A DNA stretch of 64,000 nucleotides, taken from Volutella citrinella (taxonomy: Eukaryota; Ascomycota; Sordariomycetes; Hypocreales; Nectriaceae). The notes under the pieces were generated by a model, which was not told the origin of the DNA, searched no databases, and saw nothing but the letters and a program-made list of their open reading frames with translations. This document shows, piece by piece, positions 25,728 to 36,478 of the stretch. The stretch is taken from contig JAWZSP010000006.1 in assembly GCA_034401135.1 (NCBI GenBank), positions 806,001 to 870,000 on the forward strand. Reading direction: 5' to 3'. A program made the position numbers and the translations under genes. How positions within the stretch are numbered: position 1 is the stretch's first letter; the number at the start of each line of letters is the position of its first letter.

Positions 25728-28700
25728 CTAAGACCCCTCGAGCCGGAGCCGGGCTATCTCTATCTGTAGCTCAATGCTCAATGTTCCCTCCAGCCTTCTA
25801 TTCGAATCCAGGTTCTTGACGGTTAGTGCCTCATATTCGAGCAAACTCTTTTCTTTTTCAGTCACTCTCCTCTCCTTACTGATCAGTTGCTCCCGCATCT
25901 CCTCCTGTGCGCTCCGGTTTTTAGCCCACTCAACTTCTGCCCATTGTCTCCGCAGTTCTTGCTTCTCTCGCTCAATATCTTCCTTCTCCCTATCAACACC
26001 GACAAGCCGCCTCTGCAAAGTCTCCGTCTCCTTCCAGCATTTATACACGTCGGAAAGAACCATACCCCAGAGATGAGGTGGGTACCATTGCTGGAACCTT
26101 GCATGCTCTGCATGCTTGACGACACGACTCTGTTGCTGCAATCGGTCAAACTCTTCCTCTTCACGGCGAACGAATCCCAAGAGGCTTTCATCTCCATCAG
26201 AAACCAGGGGGCTGTTGTACATTCCGTCCCAATAGTATATGCTGTGGTACGATGCCTTGTAACTGCCAAGACGCATTCGCTCGTCCAGGAACTTGCCCAC
26301 TCTTGCACACTTGCAGTTGAAGGCAATGTCTATTGGCATGTTTCCGCAATAGTCTTTTTTAGCGAGCTCGACACCAGGAATAGCTGCAAGGCGTTCCATT
26401 GCTTTGACATTGTCAATGGTTGCTGCCCAGTGGATCAGGTTCCGGCCTTGTATGTCTCTCTGGTTGGGATCAATGTTTCCAAGGTCGATGAGAACTATCA
26501 GTGTATCCATGAATCCCGCGTCAGCAGCAGATTGTGGCGCTGTACGGCCCAGTCTGTCCTGTAGCCTCGCACTGGCTCCAAAACGAAGTAAAGACTTGCA
26601 GGCCCTGGTGTTGCCTAGGAACGCCGCGTAGTGCAAAGCCGTCTTGCCAGAACGATCCAGTTGGTCCACGCTCAGATCTCGCTCCCCTCGCGTCATGCAG
26701 TCCTTGATCACATCGTCCCAGTCATTGATTGCCGAGAGATGCAGAATCCCCTTGCCTGACATGTCAATGTGAAGGTTCAAACGTTGGTAGTTGAGTGACT
26801 TGAGGCACTTGAAACAAAGATCCTTGAATCCCTGTGCTGCGGCTAACACGAGTCCGCTGAGTTGCTGATCATCGGAAACTGGAAAGGCCCGCGACGTTTC
26901 GATCAATGCCATTGCGATATCCTTGAACCCCCAGAACGTGGCCAGGGTGAAAACTGTGCGGTTGCTGTTGTCGACCACGTCGAGGCGGATCCCAGGAGCC
27001 TGTAGAAGCTTCCTTACCTTGTCAACCATGTGCAGAACCGTCGCGAGATGTAGAGGCGTATATCCCGTGATGTCTTGAACATTCACATCTACACGTCTGT
27101 CTTCGAGCAGATATGATAGCCTCTCCAGGGGTGCGAAGCGAACCATACTGTGCAGCATGGTTTCGCCGTTGTAGCTCTGTGCGTTGACTTTGATGTCAGG
27201 GCGAGCAAGCAACTTATCCACCAGCTGCCACCAGCCGATTTGAATGATGGTCTTGAAGATGGAGATGGTTGACCCTGCAACCGGATTGGGGTCTGCGCCA
27301 AGGTCCAACAGCAAGTGCACAATCATTTTCATCCTTGGTTCTAATTCTGTTGCGAGAACCGCCGAATGTAGTGTCCTACCGTGAAGCAAGATAGGAAGCC
27401 ATCGCTCATTGATGTCGTAACCACGATGAACGAATCCCCGCACCACTGATTCCTTATAGGGGAATGGGACTTTATCAATCGCAGCTTGTAAGGGCGTCTT
27501 TGGCCAAAGAGGGATCTGAAGCAACGTGTAAACGCTGCCCTTTGCACCGAGATCAGCAAGATCAAGCCACAGGTCGTCTCCGTAAGGTATCTTGTCCAGG
27601 TGCAGAAGGAAGCAATCGATAGCATATGAGAAGAGCGGATAACGGTTCGTGATTTCTGGAGCAGGGATGTTAGCATGAATAAAGCGTCTGGCGTTGCATT
27701 TTGCTGACCTGTTCTTGACAGTCCATCAGGGCCTTCCGAGGCGGCGGCAAGTAGATCTTTGAGCTTGAGATACGTTATACACACCCGAGTAACCGTCTTC
27801 CGAGCGTCTGCGAGCTTCCCGGTCTCCAACCACAGGGATTGCAGGTACTCCTTGAACGACAAATGACCAAAGGTGATTGTATTGTCGGCATGGACTGTGA
27901 TGAGATCGCTGAAATGCTCCTCCAACAAGGCTCCTAGACCGTCGAACGACTCGACGTCGCTGGACCTGGTTATAGGTCTCTCGGAGTGACGCATGCCGAG
28001 GACAATTCCAAGCTCAGTTTCGGTCATTGGCCGAGCAATAACAGAGAGGATTGAGAAAATCTCCAGAGCATCGTCCTTGATTTCGGGGTCGATGTTATCC
28101 ATGATTGTATCGTAGCGGGTGTTGATTCCTGCAGGCAAGGCGTCGAGCTGGTCCAATTTCCGTTGCACCGTCCCTCGGCTCCATAGTAGACCCTTCTTGA
28201 AATCTTCCCAAGCTAGCTTCGCCCAAAGAAACATGCCTCCAGAACCTTTCGCTATGCGAGAAACAATTTCCTTCCTCGTCGCTGGGGTGGCCACGGAAGC
28301 AAACTGGGTATTCTGCTGCGCAAAAGTCTCAATGACCTCAGAGAGATATATTTCGATGTTGCTGCTCATTGTCGAATTTGAAATCTTGAGAACACGAATC
28401 CCTAGCGCCTCTCTCGGTCGGTATCGGGTAGAGATTAAAATTCGGAACTGATGGTTCGGCTTCTCTTCGTTGAGAATGGCAACCAGCTTCATGATGCCCG
28501 TGTGGATGGTCCGCGCATTTGTTTTCCCCAACTCATCGAGAGCATCAACGATCATAAGACAGTCTCTCATTTGATCCATCTGAAGAACTGTGGTAAGCAC
28601 CTCCCAAAGATCTCGTGAGCCGAAACGGAGCGTTCCATTCCGGTTCCCAATCTTGTTCAATATCAGTTGTCGGGAGGGCGGGTTGACTAGGGCTACCTGG

Positions 28701-30032
28701 TGCAACATGGACCTCAAGAATGCTTCTTCCGACATATCTTCTTCTCCAAGGTTGGAACAGAAGAAGGTGATGCAGTTACTAGCACTTCTCATGTGATCTC
28801 CATAGTTGCCAGAAGTGACTCCATCGGCGAGGTAGCGACATAGCACACTCTTGCCCGTTCCGGATCCCCCAGACAAGACTAAAACCTGAGATTGGTTTGA
28901 TTGATGCCAGGTTGTAAAATCTTCATTCTGAAGGATCCACTCGCATGTTCCAGGATATGGCTGGCTTGAACGCAGCCTCGCCGCCGTGTAGTTGACGCAA
29001 TACAGCAAATCTAGAAAATTGTTTGACTTGTTTCCATCAGAAGGTGAGCTGGCAAGTGAAGCTGACACGATGGTTAGCATGGAAAGATGATTCTGCTAGC
29101 TGCGACCGTCATTACCCTCAGCAAGCTCCTTGATAGCGCTCCACACAGGCATATACTCCTGCTGATTTCGCGGAGAAGGCCGAGAAATCTCCTTGTGGTT
29201 CGCGTTCAATGGGATTGCATGTTCGTTAGGTAGGTCCAGAATGGCCGATAAGGGCTCAACAATCTGTTGTAATCGTCAGCCAACTCCGCTCTCAAGAGGT
29301 GTTGGTAGTCCACCTTACCAGCTGTGAACCCAGAGGCTTCGTTTCGTAGAATGACACGATGGCTAATCGACCAAGGATGGGTGCTGACAAGTGGGAAATG
29401 TCAGTCAGTTCTATTGAGAAGGTCTTGAGCAGCCGTGGAAGATCACGGCGAACCGCTTTGCCAAACGTCAAGTGGTTGAGAATGTTTGCTGCAATCGAGG
29501 CAGTGTTGGCGATTCCGGATCCCCGGTGGGGAGTTCCCATGAAAACAACGCCAAACACCGAGGCCTCCAAGCCTGGGCACATGTGACTACGCAGTTGCAC
29601 CTCCACAAGAAGCCGCTTCACAACTATGCCGCCCAAGCTATGGCAGATGAAAATTAGAGGTCGGTCTCGCTCTTGCTTGTGACGTCGTTCATAGCGAAGG
29701 CGGTTCAGCAAGTCCACTGCGTAATCTTTGATATTCATGTGTGAATCGCTGAACCAAACCTTGGAGTCATAGCCAAAGGTCATGACCCGGCTCTCCGGGA
29801 CGTGGCTTGGAAGGGAGTCCCTGAGCCACAAGTGACCTTCACTGTTGGTCCATGTCTTGTATGGGTTTCCAGAGAGTCCATGGATAGCAACCAGGCTAGA
29901 GGTGGTTAGTTGACTCAGCGTCCATTCAGCTAAGGGCAATTCTACGCACTCGACTGCGCAGTTGTCCGGGCTATAGCTTGTGGGGTAGAGGCGGAAAAGG
30001 CCCTGCGTCTCGGGCGGCTTGGGTTGATCCAT
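25728..30032 (-). CDS. fungal NLR: SesB-like hydrolase, NACHT, ankyrin, coiled coil
   Basis: NOD-like receptor of 1380 residues in four exons: 30032-29319, 29263-29116, 29061-27709 and 27655-25728. Residues 1 to about 285 are a SesB-type alpha/beta hydrolase, with VAIHGLSGNPYKTW, nucleophile elbow ICHSLGGIVVK, GVVFMGTPHRGS and the family end motif PLNANHKEI. Residues about 290-730 form the nucleotide-binding domain, with Walker A LSGGSGTGKSVLC and Walker B CLMIVDALDEL; EIYLSEVIETF and SGGMFLWAKLAWEDF follow, as usual in fungal NACHT proteins. Ankyrin repeats (NGETMLHSMVRFA, TGYTPLHLATV, SGKTALHYAAFLG) fill about 800-1150. The last 150 residues are a charged coiled coil. Such proteins are thought to sense a ligand through the repeats, oligomerise by NACHT and activate the N-terminal effector. 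All exon phases agree, so this is one gene rather than three. The role could be heterokaryon incompatibility or biotic sensing. Confidence 0.88.
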
Positions 30033-31315
30033 GCTCGCTTGTCAGCTGATGATGCCTTGAACCCGTGAGTTTTTGGGAACTCCGAGGATACGAGTTAGGC
30101 TGAAGAGCGCTGTGGAGGGCTGAAGAGGGGCTCTGCTGCGCATGCGCACTGACTTAAGCCCTTGTCAGCGTGAGGGGTCATGCATCTAGTCGTAAGCCGC
30201 CACAACCTGGTCACGACAAAGCTTTGATCCTCGTTAACTGCACCACTTACGTGAGACCATATCATTGGCATCACCAAACTTTCTCCGCCTTCAGGGCAAT
30301 TGTTAGGCCATTGAAAGCTCGCCACGTGATTGATTCCAAACACTTTTGTTTAGCTGATGACGCCTTGACGTGATGTGGGTCAGTTGCCAATCACTCCGAC
30401 TGGTAAGCCGTGACATTGTCATCCCATCATCTGATGGCCATAGACAACCAATAATATTAGTCTAATTTTCAGCTTCACTTCAGCTGGTGCATTTATGCAG
30501 CTGGCCGTAAGAAATTGGTTATCAGATGGATTTCCCGATTGAATATGCAATTGAGCCGAACAGACTCGTGGTCGTTCAGGGCCGAACTCAACTGCCAACA
30601 CAATACATGTGAGGTATGTGTATATGACTTTCAGGATGGCCGCGAAGCTCCCTGATGAACAGGGAGGACTGATTCCCATCTTTAGGGCAATGCACACTGC
30701 AGCTGCCAACGGCGTATTGCATTCCTCGGAGCAGCAGACAGAGTCAAACCACGCAACACCCTCACCTGCTTGTTGAGCAGCGCACGGAATAGCCACATTC
30801 GGCCGATACTAAGCCGAGTGGCAAGACAATGCAGTCTTTTGGAAAGACGCATCGTGCTGGATCCGAAACCCTCCCTAAGTTTGCAGTCCGCCAATTATCG
30901 CCGTCTGACTACATCAAGCCAGGGCCAGGCTGTCGGTACGAGATGAGTGGGCTTGATGGCGTCGGCATGGTGCTACCGAAGTCCCCGTGGGCCCGCGGAT
31001 ACATGCATGATGCATGTGAGTGATCTCGTGAACCAACATTCGACTGCGCCCAACGCACTGGCCTGCGCAACGCCATCCCAATCACATTGCAGACGGAAGT
31101 TCCACGGGAATAGAAGGAGAAGTACCGCGAGTGGTGTATTGGGAATCAACTATTGCTTAGTATCAATTAATTAAGCGCGATATGCTCAATCGGGGTATTT
31201 TAACGAGACATGGCCCCATCTTGGGCGGGCGGGGTGGTTCAAGTCGCTCACTCCTCGTACTCATTATCATTGCCATTTGCTTTCGGCGCAGTCGGAACAT
31301 CACAGAGAACAGAAG
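30033..31315. other. intergenic, 1.3 kb
   Basis: Divergent promoter area between the NLR and the first SDR gene. Reading frames present are short and do not join by splicing into anything recognisable. Confidence 0.4.
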
Positions 31316-32143
31316 ATGGTGTCTCAGCTCACTTGTCTCGTTGTCGTAGGGGCCAGAGGCATAGGCGCCGCCGTCGCTCGTCAGCTAGGTCCCGGCCAGC
31401 GACTCGTTCTTGCAGACCGCAACTTGGCTACGCTTGATCAAGCGGCACGGGAGCTTCGGGAGTTATGTCAAGATGTCGTCACTCATGTCGTCGATATATC
31501 CAGCAAGGAGTCTGTTGCCACATTCATCGAGTTCCTGTCGACTTACGAAAACATACAGACAGTCGTCAACGCTGCTGGGGTGCCCCCAGCTGTAGCATCG
31601 ACTCGGGAAATCTTCGAGGTTGATCTCCTCGGAGCGGCTTTATTGCTCGAGGCATTCATCGAGTTTTTAGGAGCGGGCTCAACCTTTACAACAATTGCAA
31701 GCATTGCCGGGCATATGGCCGCCCCAAGCATACCCCAGGACCTTGAGAATCATCTAGCGACAGCTCCTTGCGATAAGCTGCTGGACCATGCGGGCATCGA
31801 CTTGAACGGCTCATCAGTCGCGGCATATAGTATCTCTAAGCGTGGCAACGTGCTGCGCGTCCAATCTCTTGCTCGAAAAGCCGTCGGAAGAGGGATTCGA
31901 GTCAACTGTGTCAGCCCCGGAGTCACAGCCACCCCAATGATGACAGAGGGACTCAAGTTGGACACGGCCGACATGATCAAGACCATGGTCAGCGACACGC
32001 TACTCCAACGAGCAGCTACAGCTGATGAGGTTGCAAAAGCCGTTGCTTTCATAACCGGCCCCGATGCGCAGTACATTGTTGGAATCGATCTTATGGTTGA
32101 CGGAGGCTATACCGCCGGAATGCGGTTTCCTGCAACCGACTAG
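31316..32143 (+). CDS. short-chain dehydrogenase/reductase
   Basis: Classical SDR of 275 residues, single exon, NAD(P)(H)-dependent alcohol or ketone oxidoreductase. The Rossmann nucleotide motif is VVGARGIGAAVARQL, slightly unusual in beginning GARGIG rather than TGGxxGIG. Acidic residues after strand 2 (VLADRN) suggest preference for NAD(H). NAAG follows strand 4. The catalytic Tyr and Lys are in AYSISKRG, and the Ser lies in IASIAG. A downstream ATG was used, because the longer frame starts in sequence that looks like leader. It is convergent with the flavin monooxygenase, ends 306 bp away and is the first enzyme of the oxidative block. Confidence 0.9.
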   Translation: MVSQLTCLVVVGARGIGAAVARQLGPGQRLVLADRNLATLDQAARELRELCQDVVTHVVDISSKESVATFIEFLSTYENIQTVVNAAGVPPAVASTREIFEVDLLGAALLLEAFIEFLGAGSTFTTIASIAGHMAAPSIPQDLENHLATAPCDKLLDHAGIDLNGSSVAAYSISKRGNVLRVQSLARKAVGRGIRVNCVSPGVTATPMMTEGLKLDTADMIKTMVSDTLLQRAATADEVAKAVAFITGPDAQYIVGIDLMVDGGYTAGMRFPATD

Positions 32144-32449
32144 TTCCAAGTCTCTTGGGAAGGGCTTTTCTTATCACCAATGCATGGCGCAGGACGATAG
32201 CAACAGTTGAAAGGTGGTGGGTAGGGTTTGGTGAGAGAGAGGCGGTTGGTCAATAGCCACCTGATGCATGCCTAAGCATAGGCATTAGGTGTAATCAAAC
32301 GAAGAGGTTATGAAGGCAGAATGTTCTTTCAGCGTCTATCTTTAACAGTTCTATAGAATAAGGTGCAGGTATCAACAAAGGTTTTTCTTGATAAGTCCGA
32401 TCACTTGACAAATGCTCAATAACTAGGAATACATACTATCACTAATAAA
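32144..32449. other. intergenic, convergent ends
   Basis: Lies between two convergent genes. AT-rich towards the right; probably 3' untranslated and termination sequence. Confidence 0.4.
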
Positions 32450-33949
32450 TTACACCATCTCAAGATCTGTCGAGATATTACCCCACAAGGCTCCAGCCAT
32501 GTCTTTGAAATAGTTTGACTTTGGACTCCATGGCCCGGTTCCACCCTTGGGGAGAACCTGACGCATGTTTCGTAGGTAAGTCGAAGACAGGTTAAACATT
32601 GGCTTGACCTCCATGTCAGGCTGACTAGGCCGCGGAACTGCCATGGTAGCGCCTTGCTCACGCATCTTGTTGAGAATTCGGATGCAGAGACAGATACCCA
32701 CATCTACTCCCAGTGTCCACGAGGCATTCTCATAGCCAGAGAGGAAAAACAAATTGGGCACGTCCTGGAGCATCAAGGTCCTCCATGCATACTTGCTAGG
32801 TAGATCGACTGCTTCTCCATTGACTGTGAAGTTGATATCACCGCCAAAGCGAAGTTTCAATCCAGTTGCCACAACAATCAGGTCAGGGCGCAAGGCATCC
32901 CCCGAGTTCAACTCGATGGTCCGTTCTGTGACCTTGTTGATCGTGTCGGTTACCACATCGGCTTTACCTGATCGAAGAGCGGCATAGAAATCACCGTCCT
33001 TGCAAGCACAAAGTCGCTGATCCCATGGATTGTACCGCGGATTGAAATGAGGGTCCCAATTAATATTGGGTGGCAGCTCCCGCTTGGTTTGGGCCAGAAT
33101 GACGGATCTGGCCAATTTGGGGAACGATTTGCTGACAAGGTTGGAAAAATAGCTCCAAAGAAGCCAGAAAACTCGGTTGGCAGAGTATGCCGCCTTTCCA
33201 GTCAGGGTGGCATACAAAATCCTCATCAGAAGTGTGGTTGAGGGCAGAGAAAAAACGTAGCCAGGACTTCGCTGCAGCATCGTGACCGACTTCGCCTTGT
33301 CCGCCATGGATGGCACCAGCGTAACGGCAGTAGCACCACTACCAATGACCACCACGTTTTGACCCGAGTAGTCATAGTCCTCGGGCCAGAATTGCGGATG
33401 TATGACCTTGCCCGAGAAACTCTTGATACCGGGAATTTCGGTCTGGAGGGGTGTTTCGTAGTCGTAGTATCCTGTTCCAAGAATGACGAACTGGGCCTTG
33501 AAAGAGACGGTCTTGTCTCCTTGGTCACCAGCGATGATGACCTGAAGCTCCCATTTCTGGGTTGACGAGTTCCAGTCTGCGGCTGCCACCTTGTGGCCGT
33601 ATCGAATGTGTGGACTGATGCCAGCAGACTCCGCGGACCGCTCAATGTAGGATTTGATCTGATCACCGGCCGCCAGCGACTCTTTGCTGCTCCAAGGGCT
33701 CCACGGGAATCCGAATGTGAATATGTCCGAGTCCGATCGTATGCCTGGATATCGAAACAGATCCCAGGTGCCTCCCATGGCTCGACGACCCTCTAGGACA
33801 GCATATCGCAGGTTGGGTGGACCATCGGTCTGGATTTGATATGCCGCATTGATTCCCGCAATCCCTGCACCCACAATAATGACATCAAATGCCAAACTGT
33901 CGGTGTTAAGGGGGCTGGGAGCCTCGTCAGGTGTCTGGATGGTAGACAT
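32450..33949 (-). CDS. Baeyer-Villiger-type flavin monooxygenase
   Basis: Intronless protein of 499 residues, a class B flavin monooxygenase using FAD, NADPH and O2 to convert ketones to esters or to oxidise S or N atoms. The FAD-binding motif VIIVGAGIAGINAAYQI is near residue 23, and the NADPH-binding motif VVVIGSGATAVTL near 199. Between them FSGKVIHPQFWPE fits FxGxxxHxxxWP, the fingerprint of Baeyer-Villiger and related enzymes. ATGLKLRFGG is the usual C-terminal ATG-type motif. Length and arrangement resemble bacterial EthA. A plain N-hydroxylating FMO is less likely. Neighbouring dehydrogenases could supply the ketone or use the product. Confidence 0.9.
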   Translation of the reverse strand: MSTIQTPDEAPSPLNTDSLAFDVIIVGAGIAGINAAYQIQTDGPPNLRYAVLEGRRAMGGTWDLFRYPGIRSDSDIFTFGFPWSPWSSKESLAAGDQIKSYIERSAESAGISPHIRYGHKVAAADWNSSTQKWELQVIIAGDQGDKTVSFKAQFVILGTGYYDYETPLQTEIPGIKSFSGKVIHPQFWPEDYDYSGQNVVVIGSGATAVTLVPSMADKAKSVTMLQRSPGYVFSLPSTTLLMRILYATLTGKAAYSANRVFWLLWSYFSNLVSKSFPKLARSVILAQTKRELPPNINWDPHFNPRYNPWDQRLCACKDGDFYAALRSGKADVVTDTINKVTERTIELNSGDALRPDLIVVATGLKLRFGGDINFTVNGEAVDLPSKYAWRTLMLQDVPNLFFLSGYENASWTLGVDVGICLCIRILNKMREQGATMAVPRPSQPDMEVKPMFNLSSTYLRNMRQVLPKGGTGPWSPKSNYFKDMAGALWGNISTDLEMV

Positions 33950-34800
33950 TGTTGATGGAGGTCAATAATCACGCCAGGAGCCACTCAGTATTGGCGCCTT
34001 TTAGTATGAATAACTTGGATCCTTCGAAGCATGTGCCCTGGCTCAACCGGAGCCGAATAGGTGATGAGTTTCGAATGCACCTCGGGACTTCATAATGGCA
34101 TATATCAATGCAGGCCGTTGTCTCCCTGTTGCGGGTTGGTGGTGTGGGCTCGCAAACTTGCATCAATTGGGCCCTTTGCAGCTCGCTTCTGGCGCGCCGT
34201 TATATCAGGGCCTCGCATGCCATCATGCCATTATGGATTTGGGAACATCCAAACGAGTCCTCCAGCTTGACTTCGGTCGGCAACTGCCGGACAAGGTCTC
34301 TACCAGGTCTGTGTTAGGTCTAGCTCAACTCGCTTTCAATACGCTCGCAAACAGGGGCTAGAAATGGGATGCGGGGTAGGCACCACACATTCATCTGCCG
34401 AGCACATGTCAAACTGCGGCTGTCGTTGCATGGGTGAGACAGGGCCTAGTATAGAGCCTGATCATCGCGTGTGGATGAGTGCATCGGGATGCCGAATCGA
34501 ACATGTGCCTAACCGTTGGCGGCTCTGCTCCAGTTTCCCTTCTCGCGCAATCAACTTGATGCCGGAGTTGGCGACAGAAACTAGCAATGTAGTGCAAGCC
34601 AGCATGACACGCAATTCATGAAACCTGCCGGCTTGATCTATGTCTTGTAGTTGTGCAGACATTGGTACACAATGAACACGCAAAACATGGCACTCCAATA
34701 TTGACATTTCTCGAAATCTGACGAGTTATCCGTGTGGCTTGGCTAAACTCCATGCGAGTCCTTGATTCGAGATCTTTGGTGCAGACCGTTTCATCACATC
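33950..34800. other. intergenic, 0.85 kb
   Basis: Promoter side of the monooxygenase and 3' side of the next SDR gene. No gene recognised. Confidence 0.4.
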
Positions 34801-35874
34801 TTACACTGAAGCCCTTCCGATCGCGTCTCGTAACAACTCTTGCAACCAAGTAGGCCATCCTCTGATTCCAGAAACTACCGCAGCAGAGCGAGGTATTATC
34901 ACCTGACCACCTTGTTTTCTCTGTATTTGCCTGACAATTTCCTCAGCCACCTGGTCGCTTGTAAGAAGACGTACACCCGCCTGCTTCAGTCGACCAGTAA
35001 CTGTATGGAGAAGCGGTGTATCGACAAAATTCGGATGAGCCACCGTCGTGAGCACATTCGGGGACTTGTAGCAATGCTTGAGTTCACTGGCAAGTGATTC
35101 ATGGAATGATAGTGCGGCGGCCTTGGTTGCGGCGTAGTCGGCGGCAGTGGGAAGCGCGACAAACGAGGCCAAGCTTGCAACCGTGACAATGTGCCCCTTG
35201 TCCAGTTGAATCATGTGAGGCAGGAATTCCTGCGTCGTAAGCCACAGTGCAATCGCATTGACACCAAAAATCTTGTGCAGATAAGCTGGTGGCATTTTGA
35301 GAATTGGCATCGGGTTGGTGATGCCTGCGTTGTTGATGAGGATAGTTGGATGGCCCAAGTCGCGGCGGATGGCAACGGCAGCTTCTGAGATGGAGTCGAC
35401 CGATGTGACGTCGCAATGGTAAAACTTGATGCGCTCGTCTTCCTCCATCTCCTTGGGGCAGCTGGCGATGTCAAGCACGGCAACTCGAGCCCCGGCAGCC
35501 ACGAGTTTGCGTACAAGACAGAAGCCGATGCCACTAGCACCGCCAGTGACAACCGCGATTTCATCCGGCCAGTTCCATGTCCTGCGACTTTGAATCCGCC
35601 ATGAGTTGGATGCCATAGTATTGAGGAACTGGTTGATCCGTGATATGAGGCCGAGGCCAAATAAGACCTGCAATACAGGTGTTGCCATCGACACATCGAG
35701 TGCTGGTGTTGGCCTGTTTGAGACCTTTGCGAGAATGAACTCCACGGCGTTCTTCACGCTTTCTGGATGCCGTTTGAGAAGAAGTAGAAGTGTCCCTGAT
35801 GCGAAAGGCGAAAGGGCATAGCGCAGGATGTGTGCAACATGGTCCACGACTGGAGAGAAGAGTACTGATGCCAT
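34801..35874 (-). CDS. membrane-associated SDR, retinol-dehydrogenase-like
   Basis: Single-exon SDR of 357 residues. A hydrophobic N-terminal region of about 100 residues precedes the catalytic fold and suggests membrane or lipid-droplet association, as in the SDR16C/RDH10 group. Motifs are AVVTGGASGIGFCLV, NNAGITNP and YAATKAAAL (catalytic Tyr and Lys), with Ser in VASLASF. The start was placed at MASVLFSPVV, which gives the usual length for fungal homologues. An in-frame extension of 26 residues upstream is possible. Likely substrates are long-chain or polycyclic alcohols, inferred from the group. It is transcribed in the same direction as the flavin monooxygenase and divergently from the Zn2Cys6 gene. 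Confidence 0.87.
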   Translation of the reverse strand: MASVLFSPVVDHVAHILRYALSPFASGTLLLLLKRHPESVKNAVEFILAKVSNRPTPALDVSMATPVLQVLFGLGLISRINQFLNTMASNSWRIQSRRTWNWPDEIAVVTGGASGIGFCLVRKLVAAGARVAVLDIASCPKEMEEDERIKFYHCDVTSVDSISEAAVAIRRDLGHPTILINNAGITNPMPILKMPPAYLHKIFGVNAIALWLTTQEFLPHMIQLDKGHIVTVASLASFVALPTAADYAATKAAALSFHESLASELKHCYKSPNVLTTVAHPNFVDTPLLHTVTGRLKQAGVRLLTSDQVAEEIVRQIQRKQGGQVIIPRSAAVVSGIRGWPTWLQELLRDAIGRASV

Positions 35875-36478
35875 GGTTTCTGTACGTTTTGCTTGGATGT
35901 ATCTGAGAAATTGCAGAAATATTGCCAGCGCCTTTGCAATGCGATAAACCAAGTCTATGAGAAACCCTCACTCTCGTGGGAACTTGTTCTTTAACCCAAG
36001 CATTCGACGATAGTCTGTGCACATCAGATTCCTCTCTCCAATCAGTGAGATCCCGTGTTGTCATTCAGATGCAACACCCCAGCTGTGTTTGCCTCGGCTC
36101 ATTGGGTGTCACTGGTTGAAGCTCGCAATCTAAACTCATTTCGGTATGCCTGACGGGGATCATGGAGCGGGGAACCAAGCCTTCATTCGCTGGCCAGTAA
36201 TACCCCAGCTCCTCACCGCAGGAGGCGGTATTTTCCTGAGCCTTGCTACGTCGCTTGTCATTGAGGCACATGCCCATTCCGCACTCTAGGAGTGTTGCCT
36301 AGAAACTTGGCATAACCTGCCGCTCGCCGACTCGACCCCTGTCTGTCCTGGCTCCTCTCCCCTCTCCATAGTCTCCATCGCATGACTCTGGACTCTGGAC
36401 AACTCCCTTTTCCCACCTATACCTCCGCTCTGATTCTGGTCTACGAATTCGTCTAGTTGCTACAGGGGGGGTGCAGCA
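35875..36478. promoter_or_regulatory. divergent region, SDR / Zn2Cys6 factor
   Basis: Shared upstream region of an SDR gene and the regulator of the oxidative block. Contains several CGG triplets, expected for zinc-cluster binding but not diagnostic. Confidence 0.35.

Noticed and set aside
29292..30032. Separate lipase-like gene next to a NACHT gene
   Set aside because: Splicing at 29319 and 29116 joins it in phase to the NACHT exon, and the linking exon carries the SesB end motif PLNANHKEI.
30419..30796. Minus-strand frame of 125 codons between NLR and SDR
   Set aside because: No domain, no clear hydrophobic core and no splice partner; could be chance.
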